This document shows, piece after piece, positions 36,716 through 44,742 of a stretch of 64,000 nucleotides of DNA. Made by a program: the position numbers and the translations under genes. The stretch covers positions 186,001-250,000 of the forward strand of contig JAWSUY010000001.1 in NCBI GenBank assembly GCA_033852175.1. Reading direction: 5' to 3'. The notes under the pieces were generated by a model. The model made no database searches. It was not told the origin of the DNA and was given only the letters and a program-made list of their open reading frames with translations. The stretch is from Agarilytica sp033852175 (GTDB taxonomy: Bacteria > Pseudomonadota > Gammaproteobacteria > Pseudomonadales > Cellvibrionaceae). The first letter of the stretch is position 1; each line of letters opens with the position of its first letter.

Positions 36716-36818
36716 AATCTGGACCAACCTGATAGAATGCGCGCCTCAATTTTCATAGCCCTCACGCAAGCTCGTCGGGGCATTGTCACGATAGCGATTT
36801 AAAAACGAGGACTTTATA

Positions 36819-37046
36819 ATGGATCCAATTACCGCTGTATTGGTAACCTTTGGCGCAATATTAATTTTTGCTGGTTGGATTCAGCTGCTCATTACATCTT
36901 TTGGTGATGACTACGCATGGGGACTTACGACCCTTTTCTTGCCAGCACTTTCTTACATCTACTCCTTTTTTGCTTGGCAAAAGGCCAAAGACGCAATGGT
37001 ATTGACCGGTATCGGCTGGACACTTATTGTAGTCGGTCTAATATAA
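36819..37046 (+). CDS. Small multi-pass membrane protein (75 residues)
   Basis: A very hydrophobic protein with three probable membrane helices (about 4-27, 35-52 and 56-75) and few charges. It has its own ATG with GAGGAC upstream and lies between dtd and pxpA on the same strand, 32 bp before pxpA, so it may be part of that transcript. I do not recognise a family. It could be a small membrane chaperone or regulator, but nothing proves it. Confidence 0.65.
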   Translation: MDPITAVLVTFGAILIFAGWIQLLITSFGDDYAWGLTTLFLPALSYIYSFFAWQKAKDAMVLTGIGWTLIVVGLI

Positions 37047-37078
37047 GCCGCTAATTATAGGCAGCAAAAAACAGCACA

Positions 37079-37840
37079 ATGAAACTCAACTGCGACTTGG
37101 GTGAGGGCCTCGACAAGATCGACGCCGCACTCATGCCGCATATTGATATGGCCAGCATAGCCTGTGGCGGCCATACCGGCGATGAAAGCTCTATGACCAG
37201 GGCTGTAGAGCTCGCACTATCCCACCAAGTTACAATCGGCGCACACCCTAGCTACGCAGACCACACAAACTTTGGTCGAAAAAGTCCCAACCTCGAAAAA
37301 CTCGACGCCTCCCATCTCTTTGATAGCCTCTGCGAACAAGTCTCCCAACTACAGATCATCGCGAAACGAACATTTACCAAGCTAAGCTATATTAAGCCAC
37401 ACGGTGCGCTATACAACGATGCATGGCATAACAGCAAAATACAGGACGTCCTTTATCAGCTGGCTCAACAATTTTCATTGCCATTGGTTCTGCAAGCTCC
37501 CGTAGTTATAGCGGATGAGCCGAACACTAGCCACGCCCATGCGGCTTCGGCCACTTCTACAATAACCATCATTAACGAAGCGTTTGCCGATCGAGCCTAC
37601 ACAGACACTGGCTCTTTAGTGTCTCGCAAACTCAAGCACGCCACCCATAGCGATATAGAGAAAACAATTACCCAAGCTCTCAATATTCAAATGCGGAACG
37701 GCCTGTACTCCGAAAATAAACTCTGGCTTCAGCTTTCAGCCGTGACCCTCTGCATTCACAGCGATAGCCCGAATGCTGTAGCATCAACCATTGCCATTAA
37801 GCGCGCACTGGACAAAAACAGCGATGCACACAGCCAGTAA
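37079..37840 (+). CDS. pxpA: 5-oxoprolinase subunit A (LamB/YcsF)
   Basis: Subunit A of the prokaryotic ATP-dependent 5-oxoprolinase, which opens 5-oxoproline (pyroglutamate) to glutamate and so removes a damage by-product of glutamine/glutamate. It has 253 residues of the LamB/YcsF fold. MKLNCDLGEG at the N-terminus, SIACGGHTGDESSM and HPSYADHTNFGR are family blocks, and YIKPHGALYND is another. It overlaps the next gene by 17 bases and leads the pxpA-pxpB-pxpC operon. Confidence 0.94.
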   Translation: MKLNCDLGEGLDKIDAALMPHIDMASIACGGHTGDESSMTRAVELALSHQVTIGAHPSYADHTNFGRKSPNLEKLDASHLFDSLCEQVSQLQIIAKRTFTKLSYIKPHGALYNDAWHNSKIQDVLYQLAQQFSLPLVLQAPVVIADEPNTSHAHAASATSTITIINEAFADRAYTDTGSLVSRKLKHATHSDIEKTITQALNIQMRNGLYSENKLWLQLSAVTLCIHSDSPNAVASTIAIKRALDKNSDAHSQ

Positions 37841-38558
37841 TATATCTATTTACCCTTTGAATGAGAACACAGTTAAAGTTGAGTTCTGCGAAGACTCCGG
37901 TGCCCCCACCCAAAACCCCAGCCCTGAACTTTGCCAAACAATAGCGAGCTTTCGTTCGGCCATAATAGAACTACACCCCCACGTTATCGCTGACTGCACC
38001 GCCTCCTACACATCGCTACTCGTCTATTACGATTTTTTAAATCTCAACACTGTAGAGTTCACAAAAAGTATTCTCGAGTGCTGGGAGAAACAAAAAGAAA
38101 GATCTAAACATGTCACGACTCCCTGCAAACGCATTGAAATACCCGTTTACTACGGGCAAGAGACAGGCCCAGACCTAGAAGTAATTGCACGCACACACCG
38201 ACTTACACACGAAGAGGTTATTCGCATACATAGCGAACAGATCTTCACTGTCTACGCCATAGGTTTTGCCCCAGGCTTTGCCTACATGGGGTTTGTTGAT
38301 GACAAAATAGCAACGCCCCGCCTTTCCCAACCTCGCCCGAAAGTAGCAAAAGGCTCGGTGGGAATAGCAGGAAAACAAACCGGCGTTTACCCAAAGGAAT
38401 CACCTGGAGGGTGGAATATTATCGGCAGGACCGCCACAGAATTAATCGACCTAAAGAACCCCACTGATTCAGCGAGTCTGCTACACGTTGGCGACAGAGT
38501 TCGATTCACTCCCGTTTCTCGGGACGATTTTATAGCGCTCGGTGGCAATCTCACATGA
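37824..38558 (+). CDS. pxpB: 5-oxoprolinase subunit B (KipI-like)
   Basis: Subunit B of 5-oxoprolinase, 244 residues from the ATG at 37824. A start further up (37791) would add 11 residues lying inside pxpA. The C-terminal domain carries the family motif YAIGFAPGFAYMGFVDDKIATPRLSQPR, then KGSVGIAGKQTGVYP and SPGGWNIIGRT, shared with Bacillus KipI. It overlaps pxpA by 17 bases and pxpC by four (ATGA), so the three are made together. Confidence 0.93.
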   Translation: MHTASNISIYPLNENTVKVEFCEDSGAPTQNPSPELCQTIASFRSAIIELHPHVIADCTASYTSLLVYYDFLNLNTVEFTKSILECWEKQKERSKHVTTPCKRIEIPVYYGQETGPDLEVIARTHRLTHEEVIRIHSEQIFTVYAIGFAPGFAYMGFVDDKIATPRLSQPRPKVAKGSVGIAGKQTGVYPKESPGGWNIIGRTATELIDLKNPTDSASLLHVGDRVRFTPVSRDDFIALGGNLT

Positions 38559-39502
38559 GCACTGCTAAACAGAAAATGGGACAACTTAAGGTTATACAGT
38601 CTGGGCCACACTCATTATTGCAAGACTTAGGAAGAAAAGGCACTCAGCATCTCGGCTTCTGCCAAAGCGGCGCAGTCGATGAGCACAGTTTTTTATGGGC
38701 CAACAAATTACTGGGCAACAATATGCACCGCCCTTGCTTAGAAATTTCATTTGGACCTTTTGAATGTGAATTTACCGAAACAACGACAATCTCGATTACC
38801 GGCGCAGCCCAAACTATTCTCTTCAACAACGCGCCTATCAACGGGTGGCAAAGTCTTCACGTAAACCCGGGGGATCGATTACAGATAAAAGCCCCGAAAT
38901 ATGGTCTGCGAAGCTACATTGCAATAAAAAATGGTTTTCATTTTGAGTCACTTTTGAATAGTGCCTCTATGACACCCAGAGAAAACAGCGGTCCATTTGA
39001 TGGAAAGTGTTTTTCTCGCGGGCAAACGTTAGATTATTCAATACTCCCTCAGTGTAGCAACGCGTTAACGAAAATTACTCCAGCACAATTTATCCCCAAC
39101 TATGATGGGATCAAACATCTCAACATATTTGTACATACTGATAGCGATTGCATCGAAGCGTCGCAGGTAGAAGCTTTTTTTGAAACAGAATACACCGTTG
39201 GCCCGAATTCAAACCGAATGGCATACTGCCTAGAAGGGGAGAAGTTACCCCAAGGGAAAAACGCCAGTATCCTCTCAACAGGAACACCCTTCGGCACCAT
39301 TCAGATCCCGCCGAGTGGCCAACCGATCATCTTACTAAAAGACAGACAAACGATTGGAGGCTATCCCAGTCTAGGCTGCGTTACGCACCTAGACTGTTTT
39401 ATCTTGAGTCAAATGAGACCGGGGCAACAAGTACGATTTACACCGTTAGATATTGAAAATGGGCAAAAAAAACTGAAATCGTTTTATTCTTTCTTTTCAT
39501 AA
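38555..39502 (+). CDS. pxpC: 5-oxoprolinase subunit C (KipA-like, biotin-dependent carboxylase fold)
   Basis: Subunit C of 5-oxoprolinase, 315 residues, the KipA/AHS2 type. HSLLQDLGRKGTQHLGFCQSGAVDEHSF at the N-terminus and SNRMAYCLEGEKLP plus ILLKDRQTIGGYPSLGCV in the C-terminal half are the family's most conserved blocks. Its start codon overlaps the stop of pxpB. After it the operon ends, converging with a cyclic-di-GMP regulator gene 38 bp away. Confidence 0.93.
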   Translation: MSTAKQKMGQLKVIQSGPHSLLQDLGRKGTQHLGFCQSGAVDEHSFLWANKLLGNNMHRPCLEISFGPFECEFTETTTISITGAAQTILFNNAPINGWQSLHVNPGDRLQIKAPKYGLRSYIAIKNGFHFESLLNSASMTPRENSGPFDGKCFSRGQTLDYSILPQCSNALTKITPAQFIPNYDGIKHLNIFVHTDSDCIEASQVEAFFETEYTVGPNSNRMAYCLEGEKLPQGKNASILSTGTPFGTIQIPPSGQPIILLKDRQTIGGYPSLGCVTHLDCFILSQMRPGQQVRFTPLDIENGQKKLKSFYSFFS

Positions 39503-39540
39503 TTCGTATCCCGCACCCCGTATCTCCCGCATCCAAAATT

Positions 39541-41763
39541 TTAAATATTTTTATACTCGCTACTCTCCATCCACTCCATCAATACAGATTTTTCCATAGG
39601 CTTAGCGTAGTAAAACCCCTGAGCATGGCCACAATTTAACATTTTAAGGAAAGTGATTTGCGCCTGAGTTTCAACGCCCTCGGCAATCACCTCCATACCC
39701 AACTTCCCGGCCAATTGAACAATCATCTCAACAATTTCACCACCGCTTTGGGTATTGGATGCCTCCACCAAAGAACGATCAAGTTTAAGGTAATCAATGG
39801 GCAGCTTATGTAAGTGATTGAGAGACGAATAACCCGTACCAAAATCATCCAGCGACAAGGAAAACCCCATATTTTTGATTTCATTCAACAGATTCAAAGT
39901 CGACTCTAAATCGGATATCGCAAGCGACTCAGTAATTTCCAAATCGACATATTTTGGATCGACGCCAGTTTCTTTTACCGTCGAATGTAATAAATGTAAA
40001 ATTTCCGAATGCTGCAGTTGAGCGACAGATAGGTTGACGGAGATATGACACTCAGTCCAGCCTTTGTCGTGAAACTCTCTCAAACTGCGCAAGGACTCTT
40101 TTAAAATCCAACCGCCCATTTGAACAATTAAACCCGACTGCTCAGCAAGCGGAATAAACGTTTCAGGAGAAACTAACTCACCGTCTTTATTACGCCAGCG
40201 GACAAGCGATTCAAAGCCTGTAACTGACATATCACTGAGGCGAAATTTAGGCTGAAAAACCAAGAAAAGTTGATCCAATTTAAATGCCGCACGCAAATGC
40301 TGCAACATACCTAAACGCTGCTGAGCATCTTTCACCATATGATGCCGAAATAAAAGCACTTCTCCGTGACTATGATTTTTCGCAGTTTTCAATACGATAG
40401 CCGCGTCCTTAACTGCCTCTTCCCCGCTACCGCTAACTTCAGAAATGGGCACCATACCAGCGGTTACAGAAATAAATTGCTCTTCACCATCAATCTCAAA
40501 TGGATTAGAAAATGGTTTAATTAATCGCTCCTGATCAATCAGTTTAGCAGGACCAAATACAGCAAAGGTATCACCAAAAACCCTCGCAACAAAATTTGGT
40601 TCTGGAAATTCTTTCTGCATTCTTGCTGCCACCGCTAGCAACAACGCATCACCATAGTCTTGACCTAGCGACGCATTAATTTCAGCAAAGTTATCGATAT
40701 CTATCATGCACAATATATACTCAAGATTGCTATTTCCCTCAATTGCTTCGCTTATTCGGGAAACCAATGCATTCCGATTCGGAAGATCTGTAATAGCATC
40801 GTGATACGCAAATTCATTAAGCTGAGAAACCAAGCCCATATTATCCGCACAAATCGTGATATTGCTACAGAACAATTCAAGCAAACTTTCGTCTATCTCT
40901 TTGATTTCAGCCGCACTGCAAATAAAGCAAGCCATATCCCCGCGCTCTTCACTGCCGAGATAAAGCACTATGCCGTGCTTATCGTATATATTTTCTTGCG
41001 AGTCTAAACAAGCCAGCAAACATTTTTGCGTCTCCGCTTCTTCCAACTCACTTAAGGGACGATCAATAAGAGGTTCGAAATGGCCGGCTGCAGCAATAAT
41101 CACCGCATTACCATCATCTTTATCACGCCGACGCGCACAGATTAAGCCCTCAGGAGAAATACTCAACAAACCCGAAAGGTGCATAATTACACCACGAGAA
41201 AAATCATGCAGTCCTTTTTCGCTTAATAAATCAGCGCTAGATTTAACAATTAACGCCAAACTTTCTTTACCGGCTTCAATCATTTGAATCTGTTTATACG
41301 ATCGTATCGCCGTTGTTAACGAAGCAAATAAACGTGTTTGCGTCAGTTCTGATTTAAGTTTGTAATCATTAATATCGTAGTCGCGAATCACCTCAATTTC
41401 CGGCGCCTGATTAGGCTGACCCGTACGTAAGATTATCCGCGTATCTTTGATCTTCAGCTCATCACGAATGAGCGGCACCAGATCAAGGCCAGCATTGGGC
41501 GTCTCCATCACGACATCTAAGAGCACTACCGCAATCTCAGTATGCGTCTCCAAGATCTTTTTCGCCTCTCGCGCACTTGTCGCATGTAAAAATTCCAAGG
41601 GGCGTCCGACAACTTCCGTGTTGCGCATTGCGAATGTCGTCGCCGAATGAACATCTTTTTCATCGTCGATTATCAACACGCGCCACGTCATGGATTCTTC
41701 TCCGGAGTCATCGACACTTTCGTCGGCGAACTCCATTAACCCATCGTCATCATCATCGCTCAT
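39541..41763 (-). CDS. Response regulator with DUF3369, degenerate GGDEF and EAL domains (probable c-di-GMP phosphodiesterase)
   Basis: A 740-residue regulator. After an acidic N-terminus comes a receiver (DD at 33-34, Asp83 in VVLLDVVMETPNAG), then a DUF3369 region (about 150-310) and a GGDEF domain whose signature reads FGDTF (396-400), so it is probably not a cyclase. The C-terminal EAL domain keeps the catalytic residues: Glu518 in ESLVRW, Asn in SVNLS, Glu in LEITES, DDFGTGYSS, Lys in LKLDRS and Glu in AEGVET. It likely hydrolyses cyclic-di-GMP when phosphorylated by the kinase encoded 53 bp upstream. A paralogous pair with an HD-GYP output is at 59.5-62.7 kb. Confidence 0.9.
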   Translation of the reverse strand: MSDDDDDGLMEFADESVDDSGEESMTWRVLIIDDEKDVHSATTFAMRNTEVVGRPLEFLHATSAREAKKILETHTEIAVVLLDVVMETPNAGLDLVPLIRDELKIKDTRIILRTGQPNQAPEIEVIRDYDINDYKLKSELTQTRLFASLTTAIRSYKQIQMIEAGKESLALIVKSSADLLSEKGLHDFSRGVIMHLSGLLSISPEGLICARRRDKDDGNAVIIAAAGHFEPLIDRPLSELEEAETQKCLLACLDSQENIYDKHGIVLYLGSEERGDMACFICSAAEIKEIDESLLELFCSNITICADNMGLVSQLNEFAYHDAITDLPNRNALVSRISEAIEGNSNLEYILCMIDIDNFAEINASLGQDYGDALLLAVAARMQKEFPEPNFVARVFGDTFAVFGPAKLIDQERLIKPFSNPFEIDGEEQFISVTAGMVPISEVSGSGEEAVKDAAIVLKTAKNHSHGEVLLFRHHMVKDAQQRLGMLQHLRAAFKLDQLFLVFQPKFRLSDMSVTGFESLVRWRNKDGELVSPETFIPLAEQSGLIVQMGGWILKESLRSLREFHDKGWTECHISVNLSVAQLQHSEILHLLHSTVKETGVDPKYVDLEITESLAISDLESTLNLLNEIKNMGFSLSLDDFGTGYSSLNHLHKLPIDYLKLDRSLVEASNTQSGGEIVEMIVQLAGKLGMEVIAEGVETQAQITFLKMLNCGHAQGFYYAKPMEKSVLMEWMESSEYKNI

Positions 41764-41816
41764 GTAACTGCATTCCCAATTCTGTGAAACTCAATTATTA
41801 ATAAACTTTAAAAAAC

Positions 41817-43478
41817 CTAAACATCATCTGTACTGTCATCATCTGGCGGCACCAAAGCACTATCAACGGCATCTGTTGGAGCAACCAATGGGATCTTAAC
41901 CATAAATCGAGTCCCTTTACCCAACTGCGAACTAACATCAATACTGCCGCCCAATGCGGCGGTAACAATATTGTGCACAATGTGCAGCCCTAAACCGTTG
42001 CCGCCTTCACCTAGCTTCGTAGTAAAAAACGGATCAAATATATGAGATAAACATTTAGAGTCGATACCACGCCCATTGTCTTTCACGTCAATCTGTACGC
42101 CATCATGATAAGGCTCGGTAGAAATCGTAATATCCCCATCATCTAAACCGTCAAAGCCGTGTAATAGTGCATTATTTACCAAGTTGGTAATCACCTGGCC
42201 AAGCGGACCCGGATAACTGTCTAGAGTCACGTCCTCAGGATCAATTATTTCCAACTTATAAGGCATGTGCTTCATCAGTGTTAACATCGTTACGCGCGTC
42301 TCATTTAAGAGACTCGACATCTGAAAACGTCGACGCTGCGCACTCGTTCGATCCACTGCCACCTGCTTAAAGCTCGATACCAGCTCTGAAGCTTTTTCCA
42401 AGCTAATGCACACCAAACTAACGCCTTCTTGCGTATCAGATAAATACTGCTCCAACATAGAGCGAGTCATACTCCCACCCGACATCGCCTCAAGAACGTT
42501 TTGCGTTCCCACCGCCATCGAAGTTGCTACTGTTAGCCCGTTACCGATGGGAGTATTCAATTCATGAGAAATACCTGCAACCAAAGAACCCAATGCAGCC
42601 AGTTTCTCTTGTTGAACCAACTCACCCTGAGCATGCTGCAGCTTATCCAAGGTCCCTTTTAATTCTTGGTTCACATCTAACAATTCAGCCGTTCGCTCAC
42701 GCACACGTTCTTCCAAGTCGTGAATCGATCGACTAAGAGCCCCCCGCATTCGCTCCAGCTGATTGGATAATGCACCAAATTCATCAGCCCCCAACTTAGG
42801 GATTTGGGTTTCCAAATCGCCTTCGGCAATACCTGCCGCAGAACTTTCGAGCTGAAGCAAAGGCCCAGTGACCCGCTTCCTTAAGAAATAGCCCATAAGG
42901 GCAACAGAAAAACCCAGCTGTACAGTCAGGATGGTCAATAATAATTTCGAGGTATCCTGCGCCCGTTTCATCGCCTCTTTTAGGCTATATACCAAGGTCA
43001 CTTCACCCAGCAAATCCCCTTCGTAGGTAATCTCCCGACTCATGATAATGCGTTCATCCTCTTCACCGGCCGTATCATCTCCGTATTTCAGAAACTCAGT
43101 ATCGCTGGTGGTCATGACAACAATAGATAACACCGACTGATCGACTGAGATAACGTCAATCAGTGGCTGTCCCAAACCAGAAGAGATGTTCCACAGAGGC
43201 AAACGCATACCAGCCTGCAGAAGGTCGATATAACTCCCAGCCTTTACCTGGCTGTCATAAGTAATCGTACGTTTGAAATTCTCACTGATTAATATACCGC
43301 CACTGATCAGTGCCGGAAACGCAATCGAAAACAACACCACAATCAGCAGCACCTGCTGGAGACTTCGATGAGCCTTAACTCGACGCATATTGCCCTTCTT
43401 GATGGACGTATTAGTAAGAACTGTTGAGGGTAACTCTTCGATCATACAGTTCTCAGAAACCGTGCAGAATTGATCCAC
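41817..43478 (-). CDS. Membrane sensor histidine kinase (partner of the DUF3369-GGDEF-EAL regulator)
   Basis: A kinase of up to 553 residues. Two membrane helices (about 42-62 and 180-199) flank a periplasmic sensor of about 115 residues. A HAMP domain (about 201-255) and a coiled coil (LEERVRERTAELLDVNQ) follow, then His305 in AGISHELNTPIGNGLT and a HATPase domain with NNALLHGFDG, DNGRGID and GGNGLGLHIVHNI. The longest frame begins at a GTG; the ATGs at residues 12 or 31 may be the real start. It is followed by its regulator on the same strand. The H-box and layout match the kinase at 61.0 kb, so they are paralogues. Confidence 0.9.
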   Translation of the reverse strand: MDQFCTVSENCMIEELPSTVLTNTSIKKGNMRRVKAHRSLQQVLLIVVLFSIAFPALISGGILISENFKRTITYDSQVKAGSYIDLLQAGMRLPLWNISSGLGQPLIDVISVDQSVLSIVVMTTSDTEFLKYGDDTAGEEDERIIMSREITYEGDLLGEVTLVYSLKEAMKRAQDTSKLLLTILTVQLGFSVALMGYFLRKRVTGPLLQLESSAAGIAEGDLETQIPKLGADEFGALSNQLERMRGALSRSIHDLEERVRERTAELLDVNQELKGTLDKLQHAQGELVQQEKLAALGSLVAGISHELNTPIGNGLTVATSMAVGTQNVLEAMSGGSMTRSMLEQYLSDTQEGVSLVCISLEKASELVSSFKQVAVDRTSAQRRRFQMSSLLNETRVTMLTLMKHMPYKLEIIDPEDVTLDSYPGPLGQVITNLVNNALLHGFDGLDDGDITISTEPYHDGVQIDVKDNGRGIDSKCLSHIFDPFFTTKLGEGGNGLGLHIVHNIVTAALGGSIDVSSQLGKGTRFMVKIPLVAPTDAVDSALVPPDDDSTDDV

Positions 43479-43570
43479 ATACTCATACCCTTATCTTAGT
43501 CTAGCAGGCAGACAGCATAAGTATGCGTATCTCGACCTACACCTAACCCTTATCACGTACAAACTCATGA

Positions 43571-43858
43571 TCATGCCCCTTTGTACATGCCTTTGACTTC
43601 TTTCACCCGCTCCTCCAAACCGTAAATAGACTGATTTAAGCCGTGAATAGAATCAATATGAGCAGTACGCATACGCTCTAGCTGATTCGCAAAAGAACCA
43701 AATTCATCATCACCCAACCGAGGGATATCCAAGTCTAAATCACCTTCCGCTAGGCCTGCAGCCGAAGCCGCCAACTGACGCAAAGGAGACGTGACCCGCT
43801 TTCGCAGAAAATAGCCCACCAACGCAACAGAAAAAAACAATTGAATGGTCAAAATGGT
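43571..43858 (-). pseudogene. Remnant of a duplicated histidine kinase (second membrane helix and HAMP only)
   Basis: About 95 codons that match residues 184-260 of the kinase just downstream: FSVALVGYFLRKRVTSPL versus FSVALMGYFLRKRVTGPL, and LGDDEFGSFANQLERMR versus LGADEFGALSNQLERMR. There is no sensor domain before it and no kinase domain after it. The similarity begins abruptly near 43858 and the frame ends at KEVKGMYKGA. It is most easily read as what is left of a tandem copy of the kinase. A small free HAMP protein is possible, but no ribosome site is seen. Confidence 0.8.
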
Positions 43859-44132
43859 TCTTAGAGGGCTTCACCCCCTGAGACAAATATAGTTTTTCGG
43901 CCATGATACCTTAGGGCTCCCACTGGCTCTTTAAAATGAAACACCTCAATCATTTCCAAGCCCTCAACAAAACAAATAACATATTCATTATAATGCTTGG
44001 GGGTATATCACCTAGTGATTCACTGATGCTCACGGCTTTGAGCTATCATATTTTTACTCGAATATTGATACAATTCCAGCAAGCTTGCCGCAGTGGCAGC
44101 CTCGAAACAAGCACTAACCAAGAACTGACATC

Positions 44133-44639
44133 ATGATTCAAAACCCCAGAAAAAAAAGAACGCTGCCAACAAGTGGAAAAGCATCGATTGCCTTCGTCAT
44201 TATTTTCATCGTGTCATTCTGTCATACATCTCTAGCCGTAGAAGCTTTCAAACCGGCAAACGGCGCCAATATTTCAATCCTTAGCCCTAATAATGGCGCA
44301 ATAGTATCCACCACCTTCAGGCTGATGCTTTCCGCTAGCCGAATGACAATCATGCCAGCAGGAATCCCACATACGGATTCAGGCCATTATCATCTACTTA
44401 TAGATGGTTCAACACGTATCAAAAATGACGAACAGCCGAATCGACCTCACCCCACCACATATGACATATTCGAAAAGGGCCAACGCGAGGGGGCATTAAC
44501 CCTTTCAGCAGGCCCCCATAGCCTTCAAATACTCCTCGTCGATCACCTGCATCGCCCCCACAACCCACCCCTGCTTTCAGAGAAAATTTCGATAACAGTG
44601 GTTGCGCCAATATCGTTAAAACCCGCCAAAAAACCATAA
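44133..44639 (+). CDS. DUF4399 periplasmic protein
   Basis: A 168-residue secreted protein. The N-terminus is basic, then a hydrophobic signal (ASIAFVIIFIVSFCHTSLAVEA). The mature part holds one DUF4399 domain: ISILSPNNGAIVSTTFRLML, then GHYHLLIDG, then GALTLSAGPHSLQILLVDHLHRPHNPPLLSEKISITV, with several conserved histidines that could bind a metal. It has its own ATG and stands alone upstream of leuS. Function is not known. Confidence 0.85.
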   Translation: MIQNPRKKRTLPTSGKASIAFVIIFIVSFCHTSLAVEAFKPANGANISILSPNNGAIVSTTFRLMLSASRMTIMPAGIPHTDSGHYHLLIDGSTRIKNDEQPNRPHPTTYDIFEKGQREGALTLSAGPHSLQILLVDHLHRPHNPPLLSEKISITVVAPISLKPAKKP

Positions 44640-44678
44640 CCAAGCCCCCTTAGAACACACTACTTAGATAAGTCGCTT

Positions 44679-44706
44679 TTGTTTCCCCAATCACTGCACC
44701 TATAAT
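44679..44706 (+). promoter_or_regulatory. Probable sigma70 promoter of leuS-lptE-holA
   Basis: A perfect -10 box TATAAT at 44701-44706 lies 36 bases before the leuS ATG. A weak -35 candidate TTGTTT (44679-44684) is 16 bases upstream. Transcription would start near 44713. Confidence 0.5.
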
Positions 44707-44742
44707 GCCTGTCTTTTCCATTCAAACTAATCATCGGTAAGC

